Assembly: GCF_000430745.1 (NCBI RefSeq)
Contig: NZ_KE387232.1
Location: 49,395-113,394, forward strand
Source: Fictibacillus gelatini DSM 15865
GTDB lineage: Bacteria > Bacillota > Bacilli > Bacillales > Fictibacillaceae
Direction of reading: 5' to 3'
DNA: 64,000 nucleotides
Shown: in pieces, positions 1 to 7,870 of the stretch
Numbering within the stretch: position 1 is the stretch's first letter
Layout: each line of letters begins with the position of its first letter
Position numbers and translations under genes: made by a program
The notes under the pieces: model-generated
The model's database searches: none
What the model was told of the DNA's origin: nothing
What the model saw: the letters and a program-made list of their open reading frames with translations, nothing else

Positions 1-292
1 ATGAATAGCGTCCATTGTTTTCAATAATGCCTTTTTCATATGTTACACAGCCGTTTAGGAAATGTGTGTGAATGTCTTCGAGTGAAAAGGGAATTTCATC
101 AAACAGGAGGAGTTTTCCAAAGAGGTGTTGTTGTAAGTCCGGGTTCGGTTTAAAGCTTTCATTATAAGGTTCGGGTTGAAATGGAGGAAGCAAATGAAAG
201 GAAACCGGTGGGCTTTTTGCTTTTTCAATAGAAACAAGGCCTTCGGGGGCAACCATCACTTTGCCTTTATCCAAATAGGAAACAAATCTCAA
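1..292 (-). CDS. comFA: ComFA competence helicase, N-terminal fragment cut by window edge
   Basis: This is the N-terminal 97 codons of a minus-strand gene that continues beyond the window. The start is a TTG at 292-290, preceded by a GGAG Shine-Dalgarno nine bases upstream; a TGA lies in frame just above it. Residues around 53-97 (LQQHLFGKLLLFDE ... NGCVTYEKGI) resemble the N-terminal part of ComFA that precedes the zinc ribbon and the helicase core. ComFA is a DEAD-type ATPase at the inner membrane that drives single-stranded DNA uptake in competence. The degS-degU-degV-comFA order of B. subtilis supports the call. The zinc cysteines and Walker motifs lie outside the window. Confidence 0.75.
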   Translation of the reverse strand, partial: MRFVSYLDKGKVMVAPEGLVSIEKAKSPPVSFHLLPPFQPEPYNESFKPNPDLQQHLFGKLLLFDEIPFSLEDIHTHFLNGCVTYEKGIIENNGRYS

Positions 293-441
293 GATTCATC
301 ACTCCAATGAAAGTTTAATAAACGTTAGAATCATCCGATTGATTGCTATAATGGTTTCATTGAAGATTAATAATGTGAGGTTAAATGCCGTGGTTGTTTA
401 AGCACCCGGACAAACGACAGATAGCATTTGCCCGGGCTTTA

Positions 442-1293
442 TTAGTGGTGTTTATACCAGCAAATTCCGATCGTTCCTTCGCCAACGTGTGTGGCGATGA
501 CCGGGCCGAAATAATCGATGGACAGCTGTGCCTTCGGGTATTTTTCTTGAATGCCCTCAGCGATTTCGCGTGCCTCGTTTTCCCGTTCCGCCTGAACGAT
601 GCTGATTGTAAACTCGTCTTCGTGCGTAACGGTGCTGCCGACAATGTCCAAAATTCGCTTGATCGCTTTTTTCTTCGTCCGGATCTTTTCGAATGGGACG
701 ATTTTTTTATCTTTAAATACGAGAACCGGCTTAATTTGCAACAAGTTCCCTACGAGTAGTTGAGCCGCGTTTAACCGTCCGCCGCGATGAAGATGGTTTA
801 AATCTTCTACAACGAAGTAGCCGTACACTCCCCGTTCTTTCATTGCCTGAAGTTCGTCCATTATCGCTTCGGCAGTCGCTCCGTTCTTCGCCATCTCTGC
901 TGCTTTTAATACGTAAAATCCTTGCGGGGCGCAGCTGATTTCCGAATCAAACACATGCAGTTTAATCGTATCGACCATATTGGTTGCACTGACAGCGCTT
1001 TGATACGTTCCGCTTATGCCGCTCGATAGTGTAATCATGACCGCTTCATCATAGTCTTTCGCTAGTTCCTCAAGCAATTGAACGAGTTCCCCAATTGGCG
1101 GCTGTGAAGATTTTGGCAGCGCTCCTTCTTTTCCAATCTTTTTATAAAATTCATCTTTCGTTAACTCGACTTCTTCTTTATATGTTTCTTCACCAATCGT
1201 AACGGTCAGCGGAATCATAAAAATATTTAGTTGTTTGCGAATGGATTCCGGAATATAGGAAGTACTGTCTGTTATAATCGCTGTTTTGGTCAT
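442..1293 (-). CDS. degV: DegV family fatty-acid-binding protein
   Basis: About 283 residues, the usual size for DegV (EDD fold). The N-terminus KTAIITDSTSYIP and the later ITLSSGISGTYQSA segment are the typical fatty-acyl-binding signatures. Family members act as the FakB subunit, presenting fatty acids to the FakA kinase. I take the ATG at 1293 as the start because the AAAGGA site is spaced correctly for it; a TTG two codons upstream is too close to that site. It lies between degU and comFA as yviA does in B. subtilis, but here a sensor kinase gene on the opposite strand separates it from degU. Confidence 0.9.
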   Translation of the reverse strand: MTKTAIITDSTSYIPESIRKQLNIFMIPLTVTIGEETYKEEVELTKDEFYKKIGKEGALPKSSQPPIGELVQLLEELAKDYDEAVMITLSSGISGTYQSAVSATNMVDTIKLHVFDSEISCAPQGFYVLKAAEMAKNGATAEAIMDELQAMKERGVYGYFVVEDLNHLHRGGRLNAAQLLVGNLLQIKPVLVFKDKKIVPFEKIRTKKKAIKRILDIVGSTVTHEDEFTISIVQAERENEAREIAEGIQEKYPKAQLSIDYFGPVIATHVGEGTIGICWYKHH

Positions 1294-1319
1294 TTTCAAT
1301 TCCTTTCCTTTTAAAGGAT

Positions 1320-1423
1320 GTTCAAAAAGTCCGGAGGTTCACAGGACGTGATATCTTTAGTCGAACTTTATAAACGTTCGATTTTCTGAGTCAGCTAGCT
1401 CCTATTTGTCTTCCTTTTTGAAC
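1320..1423 (-). repeat. Intergenic inverted-terminal repeat element, copy A (104 bp)
   Basis: The element is bounded by GTTCAAAAAG (1320-1329) and CTTTTTGAAC (1414-1423), a perfect 10-bp terminal inverted repeat. Read on the minus strand it begins GTTCAAAAAGGAAGACAAAT and ends CCGGACTTTTTGAAC, matching the ends of the copies at 6374, 18255 and 27233. It is the shortest copy; most of the internal sequence differs. It sits just upstream of degV. No convincing ORF is present. Confidence 0.75.
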
Positions 1424-1624
1424 ACTTTCTTTTAATCATCCATAGTTTACACGAAATCGGCTTTTCTTACATCATGATTCTACTTAATATTGTCATTTCC
1501 CTGCAAATTTGGGTTTCATTTATAAAATTTCGACAAAAAGCAGGAGTATGTGACGGGAAAGGCGAAATAGTTAAAAAGTCCTAGTTTTTATAAATGATTA
1601 GTAATCAATGCGGAGGTTTTTTCA
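1424..1624. other. Intergenic region between degV and the MHYT kinase
   Basis: The region is AT-rich and holds no ORF. It should contain divergent promoters for degV and for the MHYT/kinase gene, but I see no strong sigma-A pair. The Shine-Dalgarno GGAGG of the next gene is at about 1612-1616, eight bases before its ATG. Confidence 0.5.
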
Positions 1625-2212
1625 ATGATGGAACATAATCAGTTCATTGTAGCATTGTCCATCTTTATCTCGTATATTTATTCTTGTGTTGCGCTCGATT
1701 TTGCATCAAGAAGTAAAGAGAAACAAGAGTGCCGCAAGAAATGGAAAATAAATGCGGCCCTTACAATGGCCATTGGGCTCTTGTCGTTTCAATTCATTTC
1801 TATTGTAGCATTCGAGCAATCCATGCAGCGGGCGGGTTACATTTTTCCAATGCTGATGCTTTCTATACTTTTGGTTACAGCTTGCAGCTATGTAGCGTTT
1901 ACCTTCTTTGCATCCTCTCTATCTTCTCCTATTTATCTTCTACTAGCAGCCTGCTTTATAACCATAAGTAACCTGGCCATTCATTCCATGGATATGTCAA
2001 TCTTCAGCCCGAATCCTATACGACATCATCCAATTGATTTCTTCGCTTCGATCATCATTGGCTTCTTCTTTTTATGGGTCGCTTTAAAGCAACAGTCCTT
2101 AAACCGTGAGCGTTCTATTGCAAAGCTTGGCACGAATGGGTTATTTTTTACAATCGGCATTGTTTGCATGCATTATGTAGGAGAAATTTCACTTTCTATA
2201 GATGAGATGTAG
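1625..2212 (+). CDS. MHYT-like membrane sensor module, 5' half of an amber-split kinase gene
   Basis: 195 residues with about six hydrophobic segments. Three spaced motifs resemble the MHYT repeats of integral-membrane sensors: FQFIS near residue 55, HSMDM at 120, and MHYV at 182-185; only the last is close to consensus. The frame ends in TAG at 2210-2212, but the next open stretch is in exactly the same frame after CCT TAT. Its first residues supply the missing last membrane helix, followed by PAS and kinase domains. The two ORFs therefore look like one gene of about 620 codons interrupted by a single amber codon. It may be a pseudogene, a recent nonsense mutation, a sequencing error, or two separately translated parts. 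Confidence 0.7.
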   Translation: MMEHNQFIVALSIFISYIYSCVALDFASRSKEKQECRKKWKINAALTMAIGLLSFQFISIVAFEQSMQRAGYIFPMLMLSILLVTACSYVAFTFFASSLSSPIYLLLAACFITISNLAIHSMDMSIFSPNPIRHHPIDFFASIIIGFFFLWVALKQQSLNRERSIAKLGTNGLFFTIGIVCMHYVGEISLSIDEM

Positions 2213-2218
2213 CCTTAT

Positions 2219-3490
2219 TTGACAGTGCTTGATCCGGCCGTCGAAAATATTTCCCTGCTTTTAACGTTAGTTGTAACGATTGCGTCGTTGTTTGTCGTAT
2301 TGTTATTTACGCTTGGATACATTAGTGATAAACAGCTTCGAATGAAAAGCCTGAATTTACAAGAGAGCGAAAATCGATATCAATCGTTTATTGATTTAAA
2401 CCCAGACGGTGTATTTATCCTTGACCGGAAGAGAAGAATTGTAAAATGCAATCGTGCCTTTGAACAATTGTGCAGCCGGCCTTTTGAACAATTTAAAAAT
2501 ACTGATTATACCTTGTTTATTAAAGATCCCGAGAATCGTTCAAAAACGAAAGAAGCATTTAAAAAAGTATTGAATGGAGAAACAAGCAAACAGACCGTTA
2601 CGGTAACGAATTTTGCCGGGGAATTGATCGATCTGGAAGCGACAAGTGTGCCTCATGTCGTAAATGGAGAAACCATAGGCGTGATCGGAATCGTAAAAGA
2701 TATTACCGATATTAAAAAGGCGGAAGAACTTGTTCGCCAATCGGAAAAACTTGCGGTAGTCGGTGAATTGGCGGCGGGCGTTGCACACGAAATTCGTAAC
2801 CCGCTTACTACGTTAAAAGGTTTTACACAAATGTTTTTTGCCAGAAGTTCCGAACCGGAAAATGAGAAGTTTTTAAAAATTATGCTCGATGAGATTGAGC
2901 GCATTAATTTTATTGTCAGTGAATTTATGGTGCTTGCAAAACCACATATGACCATTATGCAGCCAAAAGATATTATCTCTATTCTTAAGAGTGTAAAGGC
3001 GATCCTGGATACACAGGCGGTTTTAAAAAACATTGAAATCGATTTCCGCTGTCCAAATGAAACTATTTCCGTTGTTTGTGAAGAAAATCAAGTCAAGCAA
3101 GTTTTCATGAATGTGATTAAAAATGCCATTGAAGCGATGAAAGATGGAGGCACGATTCAATTAATTGTGGATCAAGAAAAAGATAGAAACGTAACGATTC
3201 ATGTGATCGATGAAGGAGTAGGCATTCCAAAAGAAAACATTTCACAGCTCGGTCAGCCTTTTTTTACAACCAAACCTGAAGGAACGGGGCTAGGGTTAAT
3301 GGTCAGCTACAAAATCATTGAAAATCATAATGGCAAAATAAAAATTGCCAGTGAAGAAAATAAAGGAACTGCCGTTACAATCACATTGCCTGTCGCTATG
3401 TCCACGCGGCAGGAAAATCACGGCATTGTCCGGGATGCCAAACGAAGAAACGCTACGATTATCCAATATAAAAAACGTTCAAGTTTCTGA
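2219..3490 (+). CDS. PAS-containing sporulation-type sensor histidine kinase, 3' half of the split gene
   Basis: About 423 residues from a TTG with no good Shine-Dalgarno. In order: one membrane helix (residues about 10-35), a PAS domain (about 50-165, ESENRYQSFIDLNPDGVFIL), a HisKA dimerisation domain with the H box AGVAHEIRNPLTTLKGF, and a HATPase_c domain with N box (MNVIKNAIEAM), G1 (DEGVGIP) and G2 (GTGLGLMVSYKI). The H box is of the KinA-E type that feeds the Spo0F phosphorelay, so a role in sporulation or biofilm signalling is plausible but inferred. No partner response regulator is adjacent; DegU pairs with DegS. Translation without the upstream MHYT half would need initiation at a weak TTG. 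Confidence 0.8.
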   Translation: MTVLDPAVENISLLLTLVVTIASLFVVLLFTLGYISDKQLRMKSLNLQESENRYQSFIDLNPDGVFILDRKRRIVKCNRAFEQLCSRPFEQFKNTDYTLFIKDPENRSKTKEAFKKVLNGETSKQTVTVTNFAGELIDLEATSVPHVVNGETIGVIGIVKDITDIKKAEELVRQSEKLAVVGELAAGVAHEIRNPLTTLKGFTQMFFARSSEPENEKFLKIMLDEIERINFIVSEFMVLAKPHMTIMQPKDIISILKSVKAILDTQAVLKNIEIDFRCPNETISVVCEENQVKQVFMNVIKNAIEAMKDGGTIQLIVDQEKDRNVTIHVIDEGVGIPKENISQLGQPFFTTKPEGTGLGLMVSYKIIENHNGKIKIASEENKGTAVTITLPVAMSTRQENHGIVRDAKRRNATIIQYKKRSSF

Positions 3491-3496
3491 TGCTAC

Positions 3497-3535
3497 AAAA
3501 CCTGGCTCCCGCGGCAAGAGCCAGGCTTTGGTTTT
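3497..3535. terminator. Bidirectional terminator between the kinase gene and degU
   Basis: CCTGGCTC (3501-3508) pairs with GAGCCAGG (3518-3525). A-rich and T-rich flanks let the hairpin serve both converging transcripts. Confidence 0.85.
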
Positions 3536-3537
3536 AT

Positions 3538-4263
3538 CTAGCGCATCTTCACCCAGCCGTTTTTAATCGCCTCAATAACGGCCTGCGTACGGTCGGTGAC
3601 GCTCATTTTTTGCAAAATGTTGCTTACATGGTTTTTGACTGTCTTTTCGCTAATGTACAATTGATCGCCGATGCTCCGGTTGCTCTTTCCATCTGCCAGC
3701 AATTGAAGCACTTCGCATTCACGCCGTGTGAGAAGATGGAGCGGCTTGCGGTATTCTACTTCTTCAAGGTCGATATGCTCTTCCTTCTGTTCGGTTGTCA
3801 TCCTGCGATATTCATTTAATAGATTGTATGTAACTCTTGGATGTAAGTAAGCGCCGCCATCGGCTACTACTTTTACTGCTTCAATGAGCGAGTCGGCATC
3901 CATCTCTTTTAAAAGGTATCCAGAAGCTCCTGTTTGAACGGCATGAGATACATATGTTTCGTCATCATGAATGGAAAGAATAATGACTTTCGTGTCCGGA
4001 TTTTTTTCGACAAGGCGTCTTGTAGCTTCAACCCCATTTACTTTTGGCATATTAATATCCATTAATACAACATCCGGATGGTGCTGTTCCACGATCTCTT
4101 CAGCCTCGATTCCATCATCTCCTTCTGCAACGACAGAAAATTCTTCCTCCATGTCTAAAATCCGCTTGACCCCTTCGCGAAATAAACGATGGTCATCAAT
4201 AATTGCAATGGTCGTTTTTTCCTGAGCAGGGGCATTGTTTTCTAATGTATTTATTTCTGCCAA
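3538..4263 (-). CDS. degU: Two-component response regulator DegU
   Basis: 241 residues: an N-terminal receiver domain with acidic pocket D23/D24 and phospho-acceptor D69 (VLMDINMP), then a LuxR/NarL-type helix-turn-helix ([26 protein letters not shown]) near the C-terminus. The start is TTG at 4263 behind a strong GGGAGGG located in the end of degS. The protein has about 14 more N-terminal residues than B. subtilis DegU, and no later start is available. It is phosphorylated by DegS and controls exoenzymes, motility, competence and biofilm genes. degS and degU are separated by two bases and are surely cotranscribed. Confidence 0.97.
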   Translation of the reverse strand: MAEINTLENNAPAQEKTTIAIIDDHRLFREGVKRILDMEEEFSVVAEGDDGIEAEEIVEQHHPDVVLMDINMPKVNGVEATRRLVEKNPDTKVIILSIHDDETYVSHAVQTGASGYLLKEMDADSLIEAVKVVADGGAYLHPRVTYNLLNEYRRMTTEQKEEHIDLEEVEYRKPLHLLTRRECEVLQLLADGKSNRSIGDQLYISEKTVKNHVSNILQKMSVTDRTQAVIEAIKNGWVKMR

Positions 4264-4265
4264 GG

Positions 4266-5420
4266 TTAACCCTCCCTATCACTTACTGGTATTTGAATAA
4301 AAACGCCAGTACCAAAATTTACGCGTGAATTAATTTTTAATGTTCCTCCTAAAAGGTCCACTCTCTCTCTCATGCCGATCAGCCCGAAAGAGTTTGTTTT
4401 CCTTGATTGGGAAGTATCGAATCCTTTGCCGTCATCCCTGACATATAAAGAAATCGCCTTTGGCCCAAATTCAATTTTCACCTGAATTTTTGAAGCTTCG
4501 GCATGTTTACATGCATTTTGAACAGCTTCTTGCGCCAGGCGAAACAAGGCAATTTCCATTTTATTCGGCATTCGCCTTTCTTTTCCTAATGACTGTAATT
4601 CAATGTCTAAACCAGTGTTTTCCGCTGTGTTCCTTAAATACTTCCGCAATGTCGGAACAAGCCCGAGGTCATCAAGGGCCATCGGACGCAGGTCGTAAAT
4701 GATTCGCCTGACTTCCTTCAAGGCAGCCCGAACCATTTCCCTTAACCCTTTTATTTCTTCAAAGCCTGCCTCTTTTCCTTTTTCATGGTAAATTCTTTCG
4801 ATTAATTCTGAACGAATGAGGACGTTTGCCATTAGTTGAGCAGGCCCGTCATGGATTTCACGGGAGACGCGCTTTCGTTCCTCTTCCTGCGCTTCAATAA
4901 TTTGCAGGCCAAACTCTTGTTTTTGTTGGGCATCCTGAACGATTTCGCTAATTTTAATCAAGTCTCCGCTTAAATAATTTAATACAACCGAAATTTGTCC
5001 AACAAGCGCCTCCGCCTTGGCAACGGTTTCTTTTAATGCGATCAATCTTCGCTCCAGATCATCGCGTTTTTCACGCAACTGTTTCTCCGTCTGCCTGATG
5101 ACGGACATTTCAATTTGAATGGCGTTTGCCGTTTCATAAGCTTCGCGAATGTCCTGTTCCCCATATCTTTGAAAATGTTTGCTCACTTCGGCTAATTTGG
5201 AACGTGAATGTTTCGATAGCGCTTCTAATTTATCAGCTTTTTCAATCGTTTCAATGACCTTTCTCTTAACATCCTCAAGTTCTTTTGATAAGTGGATAAA
5301 CTCATTTCGGGAATGTTCGCTAATTTCAAAAATTTGCGTTTTGCTTTCTTTGACGGTTTCAATCGTTTTCAAAAGAATACCGTCAAGCACTTTAGGGTCA
5401 ATTTGTGTTTTTATTGACAT
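4266..5420 (-). CDS. degS: Cytoplasmic sensor histidine kinase DegS
   Basis: 384 residues without membrane segments. The N-terminal half is a long coiled-coil sensor (DegS domain, about residues 10-170). It is followed by a HisKA_3 domain with H190 in REIHDGPAQ and a C-terminal HATPase_c domain (VRDDGKGFD ... [17 protein letters not shown]). It phosphorylates DegU. The ATG at 5420 follows a GGAGGG site. The upstream 5421-5746 region must contain its promoter, divergent from that of yvyE. Confidence 0.97.
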   Translation of the reverse strand: MSIKTQIDPKVLDGILLKTIETVKESKTQIFEISEHSRNEFIHLSKELEDVKRKVIETIEKADKLEALSKHSRSKLAEVSKHFQRYGEQDIREAYETANAIQIEMSVIRQTEKQLREKRDDLERRLIALKETVAKAEALVGQISVVLNYLSGDLIKISEIVQDAQQKQEFGLQIIEAQEEERKRVSREIHDGPAQLMANVLIRSELIERIYHEKGKEAGFEEIKGLREMVRAALKEVRRIIYDLRPMALDDLGLVPTLRKYLRNTAENTGLDIELQSLGKERRMPNKMEIALFRLAQEAVQNACKHAEASKIQVKIEFGPKAISLYVRDDGKGFDTSQSRKTNSFGLIGMRERVDLLGGTLKINSRVNFGTGVFIQIPVSDREG

Positions 5421-5641
5421 GTAATACCCTCCATTTTAACCGTTGAAACATAAAAATTGTAAATTTTATAAGGAGAAAGTTACAGGAGGAATGTTTCATT
5501 AGTAAACGGACCGATAACTTTTATACTATGATTTTATCATTTATTTACTATTAGATATACACTATTCTCCCTATCCCTTCAGGCGAATTTATCCATCTAT
5601 AGAACATTCGTTAATTTGAGGAATATTATGTCTGTGTTTTT
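5421..5641. other. Divergent regulatory region between degS and yvyE
   Basis: AT-rich spacer of 326 bp in total up to the yvyE ATG. I see no small ORF. The degS promoter should lie here on the minus strand, but several TATAAT-like strings compete and I cannot choose one. The yvyE promoter is annotated separately. Confidence 0.5.
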
Positions 5642-5678
5642 GAACAAAATTGCTAAAGTAATTTTGTTCTCTTATAAT
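5642..5678 (+). promoter_or_regulatory. yvyE promoter with overlapping perfect dyad
   Basis: TTGCTA (5650-5655) and TATAAT (5673-5678) are separated by 17 bp. A perfect 10-bp inverted repeat, GAACAAAATT (5642-5651) and AATTTTGTTC (5660-5669) with an 8-bp spacer, straddles the -35 box, as a repressor operator would. Confidence 0.65.
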
Positions 5679-5746
5679 TAGCTTAGCACGGTTACATGCA
5701 AAATGTTTTAAGTTTTTATTAAGAAGGAATTAAGAGGAGTTTTCCG

Positions 5747-6379
5747 ATGTTATCAAACTATTTTACTATAAAAACGACTGGTGAACACGAACTGATTATC
5801 GACAAATCTCGATTTATTGCGCACATCGCAAGAGCCGAAACGGAAGAAGAAGCCATTCAATTTATCCAATCGATCAAGAAAAAACATTATAATGCGACCC
5901 ATAACTGTTCCGCTTATTTAATCGGCGAGCAGGATCAAATCCAAAAAGCGAATGATGACGGGGAGCCGAGCGGGACGGCAGGGGTTCCCATGCTTGAAGT
6001 GCTGAAAAAGCGAAAGTTAAAAGACGTCGTCGTTGTTGTCACCCGTTATTTCGGCGGCATTAAACTTGGTGCCGGCGGATTAATTCGCGCCTACGGCAAA
6101 TCTGTAAGCGAGGCATTAAATGCGGTTGGAGTGGTCGAACGCAAGCTTATGCAAGTCGTGCATACGAAAATTGAATACCCCCTTCTCGGAAAAGTAGAAA
6201 ACGAGTTCCGCTCTTCCCATTATCCAATTAAGGACATTCATTATCTTGAACACGTCGAATTTGAATCGTATGTCCCTATTGATGAAGTCGACCATTTCAA
6301 AGAGTGGGTAACGGACTTAACAAATGCCCAGGCGGAAGTTGATTTAGGTGAACAGGAATATCTTGAATCTCTAGTTTAA
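5747..6379 (+). CDS. yvyE: YigZ/IMPACT family protein YvyE
   Basis: 210 residues, normal for the family. The N-terminal UPF0029/IMPACT domain has the signature DDGEPSGTAGVPMLEVL and RYFGGIKLGAGGLIRAYGK (about residues 65-125); the C-terminal DUF1949 domain follows. The precise molecular role is not established; family members bind the translation apparatus or modulate Gcn2-type regulation in eukaryotes. The gene neighbours degS and the LCP gene as in B. subtilis. Its stop codon lies inside the first terminal repeat of intergenic element B. Confidence 0.92.
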   Translation: MLSNYFTIKTTGEHELIIDKSRFIAHIARAETEEEAIQFIQSIKKKHYNATHNCSAYLIGEQDQIQKANDDGEPSGTAGVPMLEVLKKRKLKDVVVVVTRYFGGIKLGAGGLIRAYGKSVSEALNAVGVVERKLMQVVHTKIEYPLLGKVENEFRSSHYPIKDIHYLEHVEFESYVPIDEVDHFKEWVTDLTNAQAEVDLGEQEYLESLV

Positions 6380-6515
6380 AAAGGAGGACAAACAGAACCA
6401 GGAAGTTCAAGGCGCCGAAGTCCACGAGGATTGAAACGTAGTAGTTCCTACGTAAGAACCGGAGTGGCGAGGCAACGAAGAAATTCGCAGGTAATGTTTC
6501 CCGGACTTTTTAAAC
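6374..6515 (+). repeat. Intergenic inverted-terminal repeat element, copy B (142 bp)
   Basis: The ends are GTTTAAAAAG (6374-6383) and CTTTTTAAAC (6506-6515). Compared with copies C and D, both ends carry one change (C to T on the left, G to A on the right), so the 10-bp pairing is kept perfectly. The internal starts AAGGAGGACAAACAG and AATGTTTCCCGGAC match the other copies. The left end provides the TAA of yvyE. Confidence 0.8.
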
Positions 6516-6582
6516 AACATTTAAACAAGATGTGACAGGTTCTTGACAATCCCCCAACAATGAAAACAATTTTACGAAAAGT

Positions 6583-6702
6583 GTGTATGTCGAATGGATA
6601 GACTTATTGTCTAATGGTGAAAAAGAAGATAAAATATTTGAGTTACGTGCAATATTTTTGGAACGATTGTTAGAAAATTCCGCCATTTTTAAGTTGAATT
6701 GA
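6583..6702 (+). CDS. Possible 39-residue leader ORF before the LCP gene
   Basis: A GTG at 6583 opens a frame of 39 codons that ends in TGA at 6700-6702, overlapping the Shine-Dalgarno of the LCP gene. The predicted peptide is charged and rich in leucine (EWIDLLSNGEKEDKIFEL and so on). I see no convincing Shine-Dalgarno and recognise no family. The TTGACA at 6543-6548 lies just upstream. It may be a chance frame; the close coupling to the next gene is the only argument for it. Confidence 0.2.
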   Translation: MYVEWIDLLSNGEKEDKIFELRAIFLERLLENSAIFKLN

Positions 6703-6712
6703 GGAGATGTTA

Positions 6713-7768
6713 ATGAGTCAGCCGCAAACGAGGCTAGAAAAACACAAGAAAAAAAAGAGCCCCCTGCGCCGTTTTTTTAAATATGTGCTTGTTGTTGTTT
6801 TCATTGGTGTAATAGGCGGAGCGGGTTATGCCGGATTTTTAGGCTGGAAGGTAAAATCAACTGCTGAAAAAACATATCAAGGATTATCGCGTGATAAATC
6901 AAGCTTGCGCGAGGAGAAAGTAACATTAGGAGAGAATCCTGTTACCATTCTTCTTCTCGGTGTCGAAGATTATCCCGGTTCTCCGGGCCATTCCGATTCG
7001 ATCATGCTGCTTACGATTAACCCGAAAACGAAAGAAACGGCTATTCTTAGCATTCCAAGGGATACGAGAGCGTTCTTGCCGATCGTCCAGCGAGAAGATA
7101 AAATCACCCATGCCTATGCGTTCGGAAAAAAAGGACATAAAGAAGAAGCAACGATCGATGCGGTTGAACACTTGCTGGATGTTCCGATCGATTATTACAT
7201 TACAACGAATTTCCTTGGCTTCAAAAAAGCGGTCGATGATTTAGGCGGAATTGATGTAAACGTGCCATTCGACTTCCAGCAGCATGCAATGAAGGAAATT
7301 GGCGGGGGCACGCTTACATTCAAAAAAGGGGAAATGCATCTGAACGGAAAAGAGGCATTGACCTTCGCGCAAATGCGGAAAAAGGATCCTAAAGGAGATT
7401 TCGGCCGTCAGGAACGCCAGCAGCAAGTCATTAAAGCGCTTGCCGATAAAGCTTTGTCCATCACATCACTCACAAAAGCGAACGATCTTTTGGAAACGGT
7501 CGGCGACAATGTGAAAACAAACATTAGCTTAAGAGAGATGTTTGCCATCCGCAATTTCTACAAAACGATCCAAAATAATGATTTTGAGCGCTGGACGCTG
7601 AAAAAAGGGAAAGATGCGATGATCAATGGCATCTATTATTACCAGCCGAATATGGATGAGATCCATGAGTATACGCGCAAAATCAATAAAATTTTAGAAC
7701 GAAACGACACACAAATGACGGATAATCATCCTGAAAATCAGACAACAACTGATCAGGCACAGCAATAA
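6713..7768 (+). CDS. tagV: LytR-CpsA-Psr (LCP) wall-polymer ligase, TagV-like
   Basis: 351 residues: a short basic cytoplasmic tail, one membrane helix (about residues 22-45), and an extracellular LCP domain with LLLGVEDYPGSPGHSDSIML, SIPRDTRAFLP and the catalytic-site arginines typical of the fold. LCP enzymes transfer undecaprenyl-pyrophosphate-linked teichoic or teichuronic acids to peptidoglycan. I use ATG 6713 because GAGGAG at 6701-6706 directly abuts the ATG at 6707 and is spaced correctly only for 6713. Position between yvyE and tagO matches B. subtilis yvhJ/tagV. The C-terminus is a Q/T-rich tail. Confidence 0.9.
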   Translation: MSQPQTRLEKHKKKKSPLRRFFKYVLVVVFIGVIGGAGYAGFLGWKVKSTAEKTYQGLSRDKSSLREEKVTLGENPVTILLLGVEDYPGSPGHSDSIMLLTINPKTKETAILSIPRDTRAFLPIVQREDKITHAYAFGKKGHKEEATIDAVEHLLDVPIDYYITTNFLGFKKAVDDLGGIDVNVPFDFQQHAMKEIGGGTLTFKKGEMHLNGKEALTFAQMRKKDPKGDFGRQERQQQVIKALADKALSITSLTKANDLLETVGDNVKTNISLREMFAIRNFYKTIQNNDFERWTLKKGKDAMINGIYYYQPNMDEIHEYTRKINKILERNDTQMTDNHPENQTTTDQAQQ

Positions 7769-7775
7769 AGACGAG

Positions 7776-7803
7776 CCTCCTGATCGCTTCAGGAGGTTTA
7801 TTT
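7776..7803 (+). terminator. Terminator of the LCP gene
   Basis: CCTCCTGA (7776-7783) pairs with TCAGGAGG (7789-7796), followed by TTTATTTTA. Confidence 0.8.
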
Positions 7804-7847
7804 TATGTTTAAAAAGAAGCGCTGGCACTGTGCGTGCTCACATAAAG

Positions 7848-7870
7848 ACCTGGCGGAAAGCCAGGTTTTC
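7848..7870. terminator. Small hairpin next to the tagO stop codon
   Basis: CCTGGC (7849-7854) pairs with GCCAGG (7860-7865) around GGAAA. T-runs lie on both sides, longer on the plus strand. It probably ends tagO transcription or blocks convergent readthrough. Confidence 0.5.

Noticed and set aside
385..759. Plus-strand ORF of 124 codons
   Set aside because: It lies antisense inside degV, which has clear family motifs and a good start.
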